Of a stretch of DNA of 64,000 nucleotides, positions 43,216 to 53,276 are shown in pieces. Below the pieces are notes generated by a model that saw nothing but the letters and a program-made list of their open reading frames with translations, was not told the origin of the DNA and ran no database searches. The stretch's first letter is position 1; each line of letters begins with the position of its first letter. The stretch comes from Turnera subulata (lineage: Eukaryota; Streptophyta; Magnoliopsida; Malpighiales; Passifloraceae). The translations under genes and the position numbers were made by a program. The DNA lies in assembly GCA_028386065.3 (NCBI GenBank), contig JAKUCV010003557.1:1-64000 (forward strand), written 5' to 3'.

Positions 43216-43604
43216 TGGAAGATGACATAGCCATGTACATTGCTCTTTTCCTTGGCTTATTTGGGGTAGAATATGTTGTTGGGAGGGGTATCCGGTATTC
43301 GATGGTGCAACTTAACCCCTTAAGTTTGGACCCCTTCGTTGCTCAGTGGGAGTAAATGCATCTTCGAACCACATTGGTCCGCGTCTTCCTGGGTGTTCCA
43401 TTGCTTAATTATTCTGTGCTCTATTGGCTTGAAGGTAGGAACAGAAACTTTAGGCATGAGCGCAATGGATCGGGAGACCGGTTAATCGATGTCACTGTCT
43501 TGCGTGCTACGGCCTTCATGGCCTCTGATGTTGCTGGTAATGTTGAATTCCTGAATGTAAAGTCGTCCTTTCAATGACTGGACTGAACTTAACATCGTTT
43601 GCTT
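43216..43604 (+). repeat. Segment paralogous to the F-box downstream region
   Basis: About 43250-43385 matches 59700-59810 (tggcttatttgg.gtaga, ccttcgttgctcagtggg). A short LINE-like text (YWLEGRNRNFRHERNGSGD) lies at 43420-43480. No gene. Confidence 0.45.
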
Positions 43605-43610
43605 TAAACT

Positions 43611-43711
43611 TTTTTTTTTTATACTAGTCAAGGAGAGTGAGACTCGAACCCAAGACCTCACCCCTCTTGTGCTTTTGACACAAGAGTACCAATGAGCTAC
43701 AAGCCCATTGG
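43611..43711 (-). mobile_element. Short tRNA-derived SINE
   Basis: On the minus strand it reads an A box (gcttgtagctcattggta), a B box (gggttcgagtctc) and a poly(A) end. TTTAAA(C/T)TT lies at both edges. Confidence 0.7.
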
Positions 43712-43719
43712 TTTAAATT

Positions 43720-44062
43720 TATCCAAATCTGAACTGAAAAGGTTATTTACAAATTAGCCTATTTTTTTTATCTTCTGAGGAAGTAAAAAATAGCATTTTT
43801 TTTTTAGAATTAAAATTAGGCTATCTTTATACCTCTTATTATTATGATAATTGCGGAACAGTGGGCTGCTTGTAACATTTTTGTTATAGAAGGGAGGCCC
43901 TTTTTCTAAACCTAATAATTGTTTGTATAATAGCATTAAAATTTAAAACTAACTCCTGGCTATGAGTCCCTTCTTCGATATTTTTGGGATAAACAAATAG
44001 ACCTCACAAATTGTCAATCTCACGCTAGAGATGAAAGTCCATGCATGCTATAATAAACTGAA
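43720..44062. repeat. Left half of a segment duplicated at 61257-61740
   Basis: Matches 61257-61535 (ctgaactgaaaa, 'gggctgcttgtaacatttttgttatagaag', 'ccacgctagag'). The copy at 61 kb is uninterrupted; here the copia concatemer separates the halves (right half 56403 to about 56590). Confidence 0.7.
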
Positions 44063-44259
44063 TGTTGTAAATAAAACGTGGGTGGATGTTATTCTACCTA
44101 CCCCAAATTATGTTTTGTATAAATACACATATATACAGAATGAAAATGTGTGTATAGATGGCTTCGTCTCCCTTATCCCTCTTTCTCCTCCCTTTCTTCC
44201 TTCCTCCTCTCCTTCATCTCTTTCATAAAACACATTGATTATACACATGATTTACAACA
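44063..44259 (+). repeat. Copia LTR 1
   Basis: Begins TGTTGTAAAT and ends ATTTACAACA (10-bp inverted termini). It contains a TATA-like gtataaatacac segment and is followed by CGTTATCAGCACGATCG, the primer-binding-like site. Confidence 0.85.
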
Positions 44260-46074
44260 CGTTATCAGCACGATCGTCCCTACCCTGGGCCTCGTTTTTT
44301 TTCTAGACAACCAAAGGAAGAAGAAAACCCAGTGCAAGAAAACCCAGAGAAAAAAAAACCAGAAACTGGTCACCCTCCACGTTACTGTTCACCCGTCATC
44401 GTTCCACGCCGTAGCTCGCCTCACTACTGCCACCTTCAGCCTCCCCGCACCATCGCAACCTCGACGCCGCCTTCTCCCGTCGGTTTCCGCCGCCGACGCG
44501 CCGCCTACGATGAAAGACCCGACGGCGAAACCCACAACCCCACTCCTCGCTAGCCTAACGGTGCCGCCGCGTCTTCCTCCTCGCCGCACCGCAGCTGCAC
44601 CTCGATCCCGTAGTCGCTGCGCTCGTCCCGTGCCGCCTGCCGATCGCGCGCCACCGCCTGCTACTCACCATGGCGGGTGACCCGCGAATTGAAGAAGATG
44701 ACCCGTTTTGTCCGGGTCATGGGTTCGGGTCGTGGCCTGGGCTGTAGGATCCTGTACTGGGCCGACCGGTTCGGGCCATTGCACAGGCCTGCACCTGACC
44801 CGGGTTGGGCACTGTGCAAGGCCTGGACTGGTTTTGTTTGGCCCAGCAGCCTGATTTATATAAGGAAAAACTAAAAAGAAAAAAAAGGGGGAGAAAATAG
44901 AAAAAAAAGGGAGGAAGTGGAAACGAAAAAAAAAAAAGGGAAGAGAGAAAACAAAAAGGGGAAAAGAGAGAAAAGAAAAAGAAAAAGGAGATTAAAAAAA
45001 AAATTTGTGGAGAGAATTGTAAAAAAAAAAGGGTAGAATTTAAATTGCTGAAAGATTTATCGAGTAAGCATACCCTCTATTATGGTATTCAATATTGGCC
45101 GGCTAAGCCGCTTTATCTATTTGTTGGCCGGTTAAGCCGCCTTAACTATTTGTTGGCTGGCAAAGTCGCCTTGTTTCATTTGTTGGTCGGCTAAGACGCC
45201 TTTTTTTATTACAAATGGGCTCATAAAAGGCCCATTGCTTTTAATTTTTGGTTATTGGGCTATGAAAAGGCCCATTATATTTATTTTCTTGTTTTAATTT
45301 ACGTTCTGATTGGGCTATTAAAAGGCCCACTGTATTTATATTTCTTGTTTTTAATTTTCTTTATGTTTTGCTTGGGCTCATATAACGCCCATCAATTTTA
45401 ATTTTTTGTCATTTATATTGGGGTAATTAATAAAAGGCCCCCTGTTTATTTATTTTAATTAAGTCTTTTAATTATGTTATTTGATTTTGGGCCCTCAAAA
45501 TTTCCGGAAGAAATTTATCATGGGCATTAAATAGTTTGGAAAACTAAATGAAAGAGTCCAGAAGACTCAAAAATGCACCAAAGACCGGAAGTTTTACTAC
45601 CAAAAGATCCTGCAAATCTTTATATGACCACCAGAAGTTGGACATTGACTGACCACCAGAAGATGGTTACTCTCACGAAATTTAAATACAAGTTTACGCA
45701 CCTGAAGCAAATGCGTGTCCCTGAAGGACAAATGTAATATCAATGAAACCATGTCTGGTCGAAATAATGACCACGAAATTATGATATTATTCTTGCTCAC
45801 TCTGGAGGTGCAAGTTAATTGCTTTAATTTTAATGTTTAATTTCCAGCTTTATTATTTCTATTATATTTACATTATATTTATTCGTATTACTTTATGTTT
45901 ATTCTTATTACTGTTTATTTCTTGTTATATGTACATTAAATTCTCGTTTCCCCGAATAATGACCCGGGCATTTGTCCTGAAGACAATGCAACGATATATT
46001 CCGAAATTAATAAACGGAAATTATCCATATAAAAGTAAACTAATCCGCTCAAGAAGAGCATGGGTTTTTTAGTT
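44260..46074 (+). other. Leader region of copia module 1
   Basis: It starts with the primer-binding-like site, then a GC-rich stretch with short frames (44380-44850), a purine tract (44870-45030), four 30-bp repeats built on GGCCGGCTAAGCCGCC (45095-45205) and five hairpins of the form TGGGCT...AGGCCCA (45215-45450). No protein-coding gene is evident. The module breaks off at the edge of LTR 2. Confidence 0.55.
45090..45500 (+). repeat. GGCCGG-TAAGCCGCC and TGGGCT-AGGCCCA repeat arrays
   Basis: There are four units of about 30 bp with GGCCGG..AAGCCGCC, then five units spaced about 55 bp (TGGGCTATTAAAAGGCCCA and variants). TGGGCY/GGCCCA is the plant site II (TCP-factor) motif, and each unit is also a short hairpin. 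It is repeated in module 2 at 47095-47490. Confidence 0.7.
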
Positions 46075-46270
46075 TTTGTAAATAAAACGTGGGTGGATGT
46101 TATTCTACCTACCCCAAATTATGTTTTGTATAAATACACATATATACAGAATGAAAATGTGTGTGCAGATGGCTTTGTCTCCCTCATCCCTCCTTCTCCT
46201 TCCTTTCTTCCTTCCTCCTCTCTTTCATCTCTTTCATAAAACACATTGATTATACACATGATTTACAACA
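46075..46270 (+). repeat. Copia LTR 2
   Basis: Same LTR. Its first bases are altered (tttTGTAAAT instead of TGTTGTAAAT) at the junction with module 1. Confidence 0.8.
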
Positions 46271-48145
46271 CGTTATCAGCATGATCGTCCCTACCCTGGG
46301 CCTCGTTTTTTTTTTGCTGGACAACCAAAAGAAGAAGAAAACCCAGTGCAAGAAAACCCAGAGAAAAAAAAACCAGAAACTGGTCACCCTCTACGTTATT
46401 GTTCACCCGTCATCGTTCCACGCCGTAGCTCGCCTCACCGCTGCCACCTTCAGCCTACGCCGCTTTCCGCCGCTGACGCGCCGCCTACGACGAAAGACCC
46501 GACGGCGAAACCCACAACCCCACTCCTCGCTAGCCTAACGGTGCCGCCGCGTCTTCCTCCTCGCCGCACCGCAGCTGCACCTCGATCTCGTAGTCGCTGC
46601 GCTCGTCCCGTGCTGCCTGCCGATTGCGCGCCACCGCCTGCTACTCACCATGGCGGGTGACCCGCGAATTGAAGAAGATGACCCGTTTTGTCCGGGTCAT
46701 GGGTTCGGGTCGTGGCCTGGGCTGTAGGATCCTGTACTGGGCCGACCGGTTCGGGCCGTTGCACAGGCCTGCACCTGACCCGGGTTGGGCACTGTGCAAG
46801 GCCTGGACTGGTTTTGTTTGGCCCAGCAGCATGATTTATATATAAAAAAAAAACTAAAAAGAAAAAAAAGGGGAGAAAATAGAAAAAAAAGGGAGGAAGT
46901 GGAAACGAAAAAAAAAAGGGAAAAGAGAAAAGAAAAGGAGAGAAAGAGAGAGAAAAAAGGGGGAAAAGAGAGAAAAGAAAAAGAAAAGGGAGATTAAAAA
47001 AAAATTGTGGAGAGAAAGGTAAAAAAAAAAAGGTAGAATTTAAATTGCTGAAAGATTTATCGAGTAAGCATACCCTCTATTATGGTATTCAATAATGGCC
47101 GGCTAAGCCGCCTTATCTATTTGTTGGCCGGTTAAGCCGCCTTAACTATTTGTTGGCCGGCAAAGCCGCCTTGTTTCATTTGTTGGTCGGCTAAGCCGCC
47201 TTTTTTTAATTACAAATGGGCTCATAAAAGGCCCATTGCTTTTAATTTTTTGTTATTGGGCTATGAAAAGGCCCATCATATTTATTTTCTTGTTTTAATT
47301 TACGTTCTAATTGGGCTATTAAACGGCCCACTGTATTTATATTTCTTGTTTTTAATTTTTTTTATGTTTTGCTTGGGCTCATACAAGGCCCATCAATTTT
47401 AGTTTTCTGTCATTTATATTGGGGTAATTAATAAAAGGCCCTTGTTTACTTATTTTAATTAAGTCTTTTAATTATGTTATTTGATTTTGGGCCCTCAAAA
47501 TTTCAGGAAGAAATTTATCATGGGCATTAAATAGTTTGGAAGACTAAATGAAAGAGTCCAGAAGACTAAAAAATGCACCAAAGACCGGAAGTTTTACTAC
47601 CAAAAGATCCTGCAAATCTTTATATGACCACCAAAAGTTGGACATTGACTGACCACCAGAAGTTGGACATTTACTGACCACCAGAAGATGGTTTCTCTCA
47701 CGAAATTTAAGTACAAGTTTACGCACCTGAAGCAAATGCGTGTCCCTGAAGGACAAATGTAATATCAATGAAACCATGTCTGGTCGAAATAATGACCACG
47801 AAATTATGATATTATTCCTGCTCACTCTGGAGGTGCAAGTTAATTGCTTTAATTTTAATGTTTAATTTTCAGCCTTATTATTTCTGTTATATTTACATTA
47901 TGTTTATTCTTATTACTGTTTATTTCTTGTTATATGCACATTAAATTCTCGTTTCCCCGAATAATGACCCGGGCATTTTTCCTGAAGACAATGCAACGAT
48001 ATATTCCGAAATTAATAAACGGAAATTATCTATATAAAAGTAAACTAATCCACTCCAGAAGGGCATGGGTTTTTAATGTGCTCCTGAAGAGCAATATTTT
48101 ACCTACCAAAAAATGCAACAACATTCAAGGGGGAGAGGAAAATTG
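46271..48145 (+). other. Leader region of copia module 2
   Basis: Nearly identical to 44260-46074 and longer at the right. It ends with a polypurine-like 'cattcaagggggag' (48113-48126) that is not followed by an LTR but joins directly to gag-like sequence, a sign of recombination. An extra copy of 'gaccaccagaagttggaca' is present near 47650. Confidence 0.5.
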
Positions 48146-48511
48146 TATGTGAATACTATTGCATACCTATACTGTGAAGAACACAAGTGTAACTGTGTTC
48201 TAAAAGATCATATACTTACACTCTGGAAGAGCATAAACTCCTGAAGAGTATAAAATATTTTTGTTTATAGTAATTAAAAGAATTTGTTACGGATCCAATA
48301 AATCGATTCTGCTCCATTTCCTGAAGTGAATAAGACTGTTAGTTATGATTGTGCCTGTTGCCAAGGACATGGAAGGAATTACTATGACCATAAAGAATAT
48401 AACAATGGCAAGGCTAAAAGAAAATATGCATATTATTATTGCATAAGGGATTCACTACTTGAGAACATCAACATAGAAGAATTGTTCTCATACATAAGCA
48501 GAACAAATTAT
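48146..48511 (+). pseudogene. Decayed gag remnant, copia module 3
   Basis: Plus-strand text SYDCACCQGHGRNYYDHKEY and NNGKAKRKYAYYYCIRDSLLENI matches 52440-52610 and, on the minus strand, 20085-19890. It looks like the Gly/Arg-rich C-terminal part of a copia gag that has lost its zinc knuckle. Beyond 48512 the plus frame is only the complement of the antisense gene. Confidence 0.5.
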
Positions 48512-49195
48512 TTATCGATTGGGTACAACATTGGCCCTAAAACTCTGGGCCTCGTTATTGATGTTGACACTAACACTGTTGTTCTAGGAGAACCATATAC
48601 CACCCATATTGTTTTCTCCAGGTATCTCAAACCGATTCGCTGCAGGAAAATGGAGTGGGATTACACCATGATTTTCTCCTGCTTGCCACAAAGTCTCAGC
48701 AATCAGTACCATGTTGGGCTTATACTGATTCTTCAGATCCCTTAAGGTACGCACAAAATCTTGGGACCTTCTTGCTACACCCCTATAATTCCACAGTAGA
48801 AGTCGTACCTTAGGCCATGTAGGTGGTAACCCAGTCACCCTTTGGACGCTCCGAGCCATCATGGAAACCTGATAATAACTGCTTTGATTTAAAATCTGAC
48901 ATGAAGGCTCTAGCTGAAATTCCTGTAGTCTATTAGATATGAAAAACATAATAGAGTTAGCCGAGCCATAAAAGGAAGCCCTTAGATTGCTTTGGTCCTC
49001 TAGGAAGAATGTTTCTTCCATAGGAGTTACAAAGAACCTAGATGAATAAAGTTCATCAACAAACACTAAACGAGGAATTCTCGCCAAATCATTCGGTAAT
49101 TCCTCTTGCTGCTCATTCACCATGCTATAAGCTAACCTATTCCTTCTTCCTAAAGAGGCACCCTCAACAAAGAAAACAGTAGCTGAGGAAGGCAT
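48512..49195 (-). pseudogene. FFVEG/endonuclease-like antisense gene, copia module 3 (one stop)
   Basis: From Met at 49195 the frame reads VFFVEGASLGRRNRLAYSMV, LVFVDELYSSRFFVTPMEE, RLLLWNYRGVARR, KPNMVLIAET and GGIWFS. It then meets TAG at 48584-48586 where paralogues have Trp, and continues in the same frame (NNSVSVNINNEAQSFRANV) to NVVPNR and TAA at 48512. The total is 227 codons, exactly the length of the Tekay-borne copy. WNCRG has become WNYRG. A conserved TATA block (minus CTATAAG at 49261-49267) lies upstream. One nonsense change separates it from an open gene. Confidence 0.75.
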
Positions 49196-49740
49196 TTTTC
49201 TTGTCTTGTTGAGTTTTTTTCTGTGTTTTCTGCATCTTCCTGTCTCAACCGCCTCCCCTTCTTATAGTCTGAGATTAGACAGCTAGGTGTCAGTTTTTCA
49301 AATGTGGACCCTTTTTCTGTCTCCGAAAAGATCCAGAAGATTTTTCGGTAATTAGAACTTTCCATTATTTGTCAGTAAACTCCAAAGCTTTTCAATCTTC
49401 AAGGTTTTTGCTTTTGGAAAAGTTTTCCACTACCTTAATTATTTTCCAATAATTCTGATCTTTTTCGACATGACTGGTAGAAGTAAGGCTAAAATTGGCA
49501 CATATATAGCTAGCCTGAAGCTAGCAGTTGAGTAATTGAAACTTAACATATCTAGCCAGAAGCTGAAATGCTCTAGCCTGAAGCTAGAAATTTTAAGTGT
49601 TTAAATACATAAGTTTATACAGCCTGAAGCTGGCACATAAACAACAACCTGAAGCTGGCACCAACTTGAAGTTGGTACATGGACTTATTGTTTGGCATGA
49701 CCGGTTGGGCCATTCCGGGTCAATAATGATGCACGAAATT
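49196..49740 (-). promoter_or_regulatory. Promoter region of the module 3 antisense gene
   Basis: Conserved in all three copia copies: the leader, the block ACTATAAGAAGGG, and further upstream several perfect mini-hairpins (GCTAGC-CTGAA-GCTAGC at 49509, TCTAGC-CTGAA-GCTAGA at 49572, ACCAAC-TTGAA-GTTGGT at 49660). The outer part matches 9312-9390 in the minus-strand copia element. Confidence 0.5.
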
Positions 49741-52064
49741 TATTGGATCATTCATTGAAAAACCAGAAGTTTTACAATCAATGAATTTCCATGTGTTTGT
49801 TTGCTGCGAAATTAATTGTACGGCCTTCGTAAGATGAGATTGGCCTAGTATCACCAGCAAGTTTGAGAATAATTTAGGGACATGAACGCGGAATGATAAA
49901 TCCGCTGTGTTAACCATCTAGGTAATTTTTACGATGCATCGACTAGATGGTCTATTATGTAACGTCAGTTGGCATTGTGCGCACTGATTTAATAATTAAG
50001 CCACTTGCGGTATATGTCCCTACATATGTTACTACATTATATGTCTAGATAATGCTGGTATATTTCTTCAAATGGATAATACATATCATTAGAAATAAAC
50101 CCAAAGAGATCTGGGCTATATTGACAATTGATTGCAGGACCATTGATGAAATATCACTATTTGAGAAAATAATATTTTATATGCAGCAACACTTAAGTGC
50201 ATCAAGCCAACAAGATAAGATCTCCCTATTTAATTGATTAATGAAAGAATACTTAGTATCTCCCATCTTCGGACCATCGGTTATATAGTATAAAAATGCT
50301 CCACCACAACATTGTTTTGTTGGTCTCTTAAAGAAGATTGGGAATCTACGTTGGGTATGTATCTCCATAAATTACAAAAGTAAACGTATGACCGGAGATT
50401 GGAGATTTATTTATAGTAAGATTTGCTTATTAATTGATATTTTACCCAACATCAGGGGGAGAGTATAAGCAGCTGGATCAAGAGATTATTGAAATGATTT
50501 ATCAATGCCTAGTTTTGATCCTCGAATAAATTAGTATGAACCTGAAGTTCAAAAGAAGATGATTCATTTGCAGGAAAATTGATATACAATTGCCACACAC
50601 ATTTAAATTAAGTGTGACCATATACCAGCTGCAAATGCTCCTGTTTAAACTGATGTTCCCGAAGAACAATATAAGTAAGCAAATAAATCTATAGATTATA
50701 CTCGGTTCCAAAAAGAAAAGAAATTCTCGATAGAGAATAAAGGAGTGATAAGATGGCCCCAGTAAGGAAATAAGGCCTCCAGTAGAGGTTTGAATTAAAA
50801 GTCCTCATGCAGAGGAAAATCCTCCAGAAGAGGTTTTCTGACACAAATTGATAAAGTTCCAGAAGTAACTCAGGTACCTTAAATCAATTGAAAATGATGA
50901 GATCTCAATTACAGTGTCAGGAATAAGATAGAACCGACGTGAAATGACCGTCGACGGAATATTTGTTTATAATATAGCGCTAAATAATATGAGGATCATG
51001 AACCTACATTGGCAAATGTAGGCGCAGTATGATTGGCCAAAATAGAGAAACATGATTAAAAGCTGTGTTAGACTCGCATGAAGCGAGTAATTTCCGGGCC
51101 TGTAGTCCCTACATCAAAAGGTGTAAAATTCAATTGGTCATAAAAAGGGTATTTGTGCGGAAAGAAATAAATAATGAGATGTAAAGCACGGTTTGTGGCA
51201 CAAAGTTTTTACCCAAACGACCAGGTATTAATTATGAGGACATATACTCCCCTGTGGTGGATGCAATTATTTTTTTGATAAGTCTTGCAGTATATGAAAA
51301 GTATTAGAAATACATCTAATGAATGCCATTACAGCCTATTACTATGGATCCATAAGTCATGATATATACATGAAGATCCCTGAAGGATCCAAGTTGCCTG
51401 AAGCGACTAATTCCCGAGAAATTACAAAAATTAAACTGAGTTGATCTTTACATAATTTAAATCATTTTGAGTATGAATGAATTAGTCTATGATGATATCT
51501 ATGTTTTTTATATGTAATTAAAACTCCTGAAGAAGCTTCCAAATACCGTGCTATTAGTTTGGTCCTGAAGTACCCTGTCGATGTGCAATTTATATTACTA
51601 GTAACATAAGGCCTGAAGCTTTTGACTTAAGCCTATTAGCAAGATGTAGATCCCCCATTTGATCCACATAAAGCGCAAAAGCTGATACCTGAAGTGTCAT
51701 GGCAAGCACGAAACGCTACCAATAATGTAGAAGTTGTTGTTATACACAAAGCTATTCGAGACTGCGCTCGTTAAGTTCGATGATGCTGCATACTCAAGAT
51801 TCATATGAAGATGCTCCAACAACGAATTATGAAGAAAATACTGTCTACATTGCAAATGTCACCAAAGGTTGACAAAGAAGATTGGCATGCGACGACATCA
51901 TGATATCAAAAGAGGCCAAGAAGAGGGGGAGTTGAATACGCACTGCACTCTTTTTTCCTTCACCAAGTTTTTATCCCACTGGGTTTTTCTTGGTAAGGTT
52001 TTTAATGAGGCAGTTCTCTCTAAGCGTATTCTTCCCAATACAAAAAATAACATCCAAGGAGGAG
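49741..52064 (+). pseudogene. Decayed copia pol remnant, module 3
   Basis: Recognisable reverse-transcriptase pieces are NYEDIYSPVVDAI (about 51225-51265) and DIYMKIPEGSKLPEA (about 51360-51400). Many stops and indels are present. It ends in the polypurine tract ccaaggaggag before LTR 3. It is dotted with CTGAA-loop hairpins. Confidence 0.65.
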
Positions 52065-52260
52065 TATTGTAAATAAAACGTGGGTGGATGTTATTCTACC
52101 TACCCCAAATTATGTTTTGTATAAATACACATATATATAGAATGAAAATATGTGTGCAGATGGCTTCGTCTCCCTCATCCCTCCTTCTCCTTGCTTTCTT
52201 CCTTCCTCCTCTCCTTCATCTCTTTCATAAAACACAATGATTATACACATGATTTACAAT
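52065..52260 (+). repeat. Copia LTR 3
   Basis: Same LTR. The start is mutated (TATTGTAAAT) and the last bases (ACAACA) are lost at the junction with module 4 (gatttacaat|atatgaatac). Confidence 0.8.
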
Positions 52261-52631
52261 ATATGAATACTGTTGCATACCTATACTGTGAAGAACACAA
52301 GTGTAACTATGATCTAGAAGATCATATACTTATGCTCTGGAAGAGCATAAACTTTTGAAGAGTACCAAATATTCTTGTTTACAGTAATTAAAAGAATTTG
52401 TTACGGATCCATTAAATCGATTCTACTCCATTTCCTGAAGTGAATGAGGCAGTTAGTTATGATTGTGCCTGTTGCCAAGGACATGGAAGGAATTATTATG
52501 ACCATAAAGATTATAACAATGGCAAGGCTAAAAGAAAATATGCATATTATTATTGCATAAGGGATTCACTACTTGAGAACATCCACATAGAAGAATTGTT
52601 CTCATACATAAGCAGAACACATTATTTATCG
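52261..52631 (+). pseudogene. Decayed gag remnant, copia module 4
   Basis: Nearly identical to 48146-48511 (SYDCACCQGHGRNYYDHKDY, YYYCIRDSLLENIHI). Confidence 0.5.
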
Positions 52632-53276
52632 ATTGGGTACAACATTGGCCCTAAAACTCTGGGCCTCGTTATTGATGTTGACCCTAACACTGTCGTTCCA
52701 AGAGAACTACATACTACCCATATTGTTTTCTCTAGGTATCTCAAACCGATTCGCTGCAGGAAAACGGAGTGGGATTACACCATGATTTTCTCCTGCTTGC
52801 CACAAAGTGTCAGTAATCAGTACCATGTTGGGCTTGTACAAATTCTTGGGACCTTCTTGCTACACCCCTGCAATTCCATAGTAGAAGACCTTAGGCCATG
52901 TAGGTGGTAACCCAGTCACCCTTTGGACGCTCCGAGCCATCATGGAAACCTGATAAAAACTGCTTTGATTTAAAATCTGACATGAAGGCTCTAGCTGAAA
53001 TTCCTGCAGTCTATTAGATATGAAAAGCATAATAGAGTTAGCTGAGCCACAAAAGGAAACGCTTAGACTGCTTTGGTCCTCTAGGAATAATGTTTCTTCC
53101 ATAGGGGTTACAAAGAACCTAGATGAATAAAGTTCATCAACAAACACTAAACGAGGAATTCTTGCCAGATCATTCGGTAATTCCTCTTGCTGCTCATTCG
53201 CCATGCTATAAGCTAACCTATTCCTTCTTCCTAAAGAGGCACCCTCAACAAAGAAAACAGTAGCTGGGGAAGGCAT
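52632..53276 (-). pseudogene. FFVEG/endonuclease-like antisense gene, copia module 4 (multiply broken)
   Basis: From Met at 53276: VFFVEGASLGRRNRLAYSM, LVFVDELYSSRFFVTPMEE, PPTWPKV. A 4-bp deletion near 52888 then shifts the frame. About 30 bp are also missing near 52840, and a Trp-to-TAG change lies at about 52715 in the GxMWFSW motif. It is a close copy of the module 3 gene and decayed after the modules were duplicated. Confidence 0.75.

Larger units (their letters stand above)
45716..52348 (+). repeat. Dispersed CTGAA-loop mini-hairpins
   Basis: Perfect 4-6 bp stems around a 5-nt loop ending GAA. Examples: TGTCC-CTGAA-GGACA 45716; TTGTC-CTGAA-GACAA 45972; GCTC-AAGAA-GAGC 46047; TGCTC-CTGAA-GAGCA 48077; ACTC-CTGAA-GAGT 48237; GAAC-CTGAA-GTTC 50538; TGTTC-CCGAA-GAACA 50654; CCTC-CAGAA-GAGG 50821; ACTCGC-ATGAA-GCGAGT 51072; GATCC-CTGAA-GGATC 51375; ATGCTC-TGGAA-GAGCAT 52332. 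Stem sequences differ while the loop pattern is kept. Confidence 0.8.

Noticed and set aside
44671..44874. Frame starting MAGDPRIEEDD-like in the copia leader as gag
   Set aside because: Short, ends quickly and shows no gag features; treated as a leader frame.
48326..48745. 139-codon plus-strand frame (and 52440-52910) as a new gene
   Set aside because: The first third is a gag remnant; the rest is only the complement of the antisense FFVEG gene.
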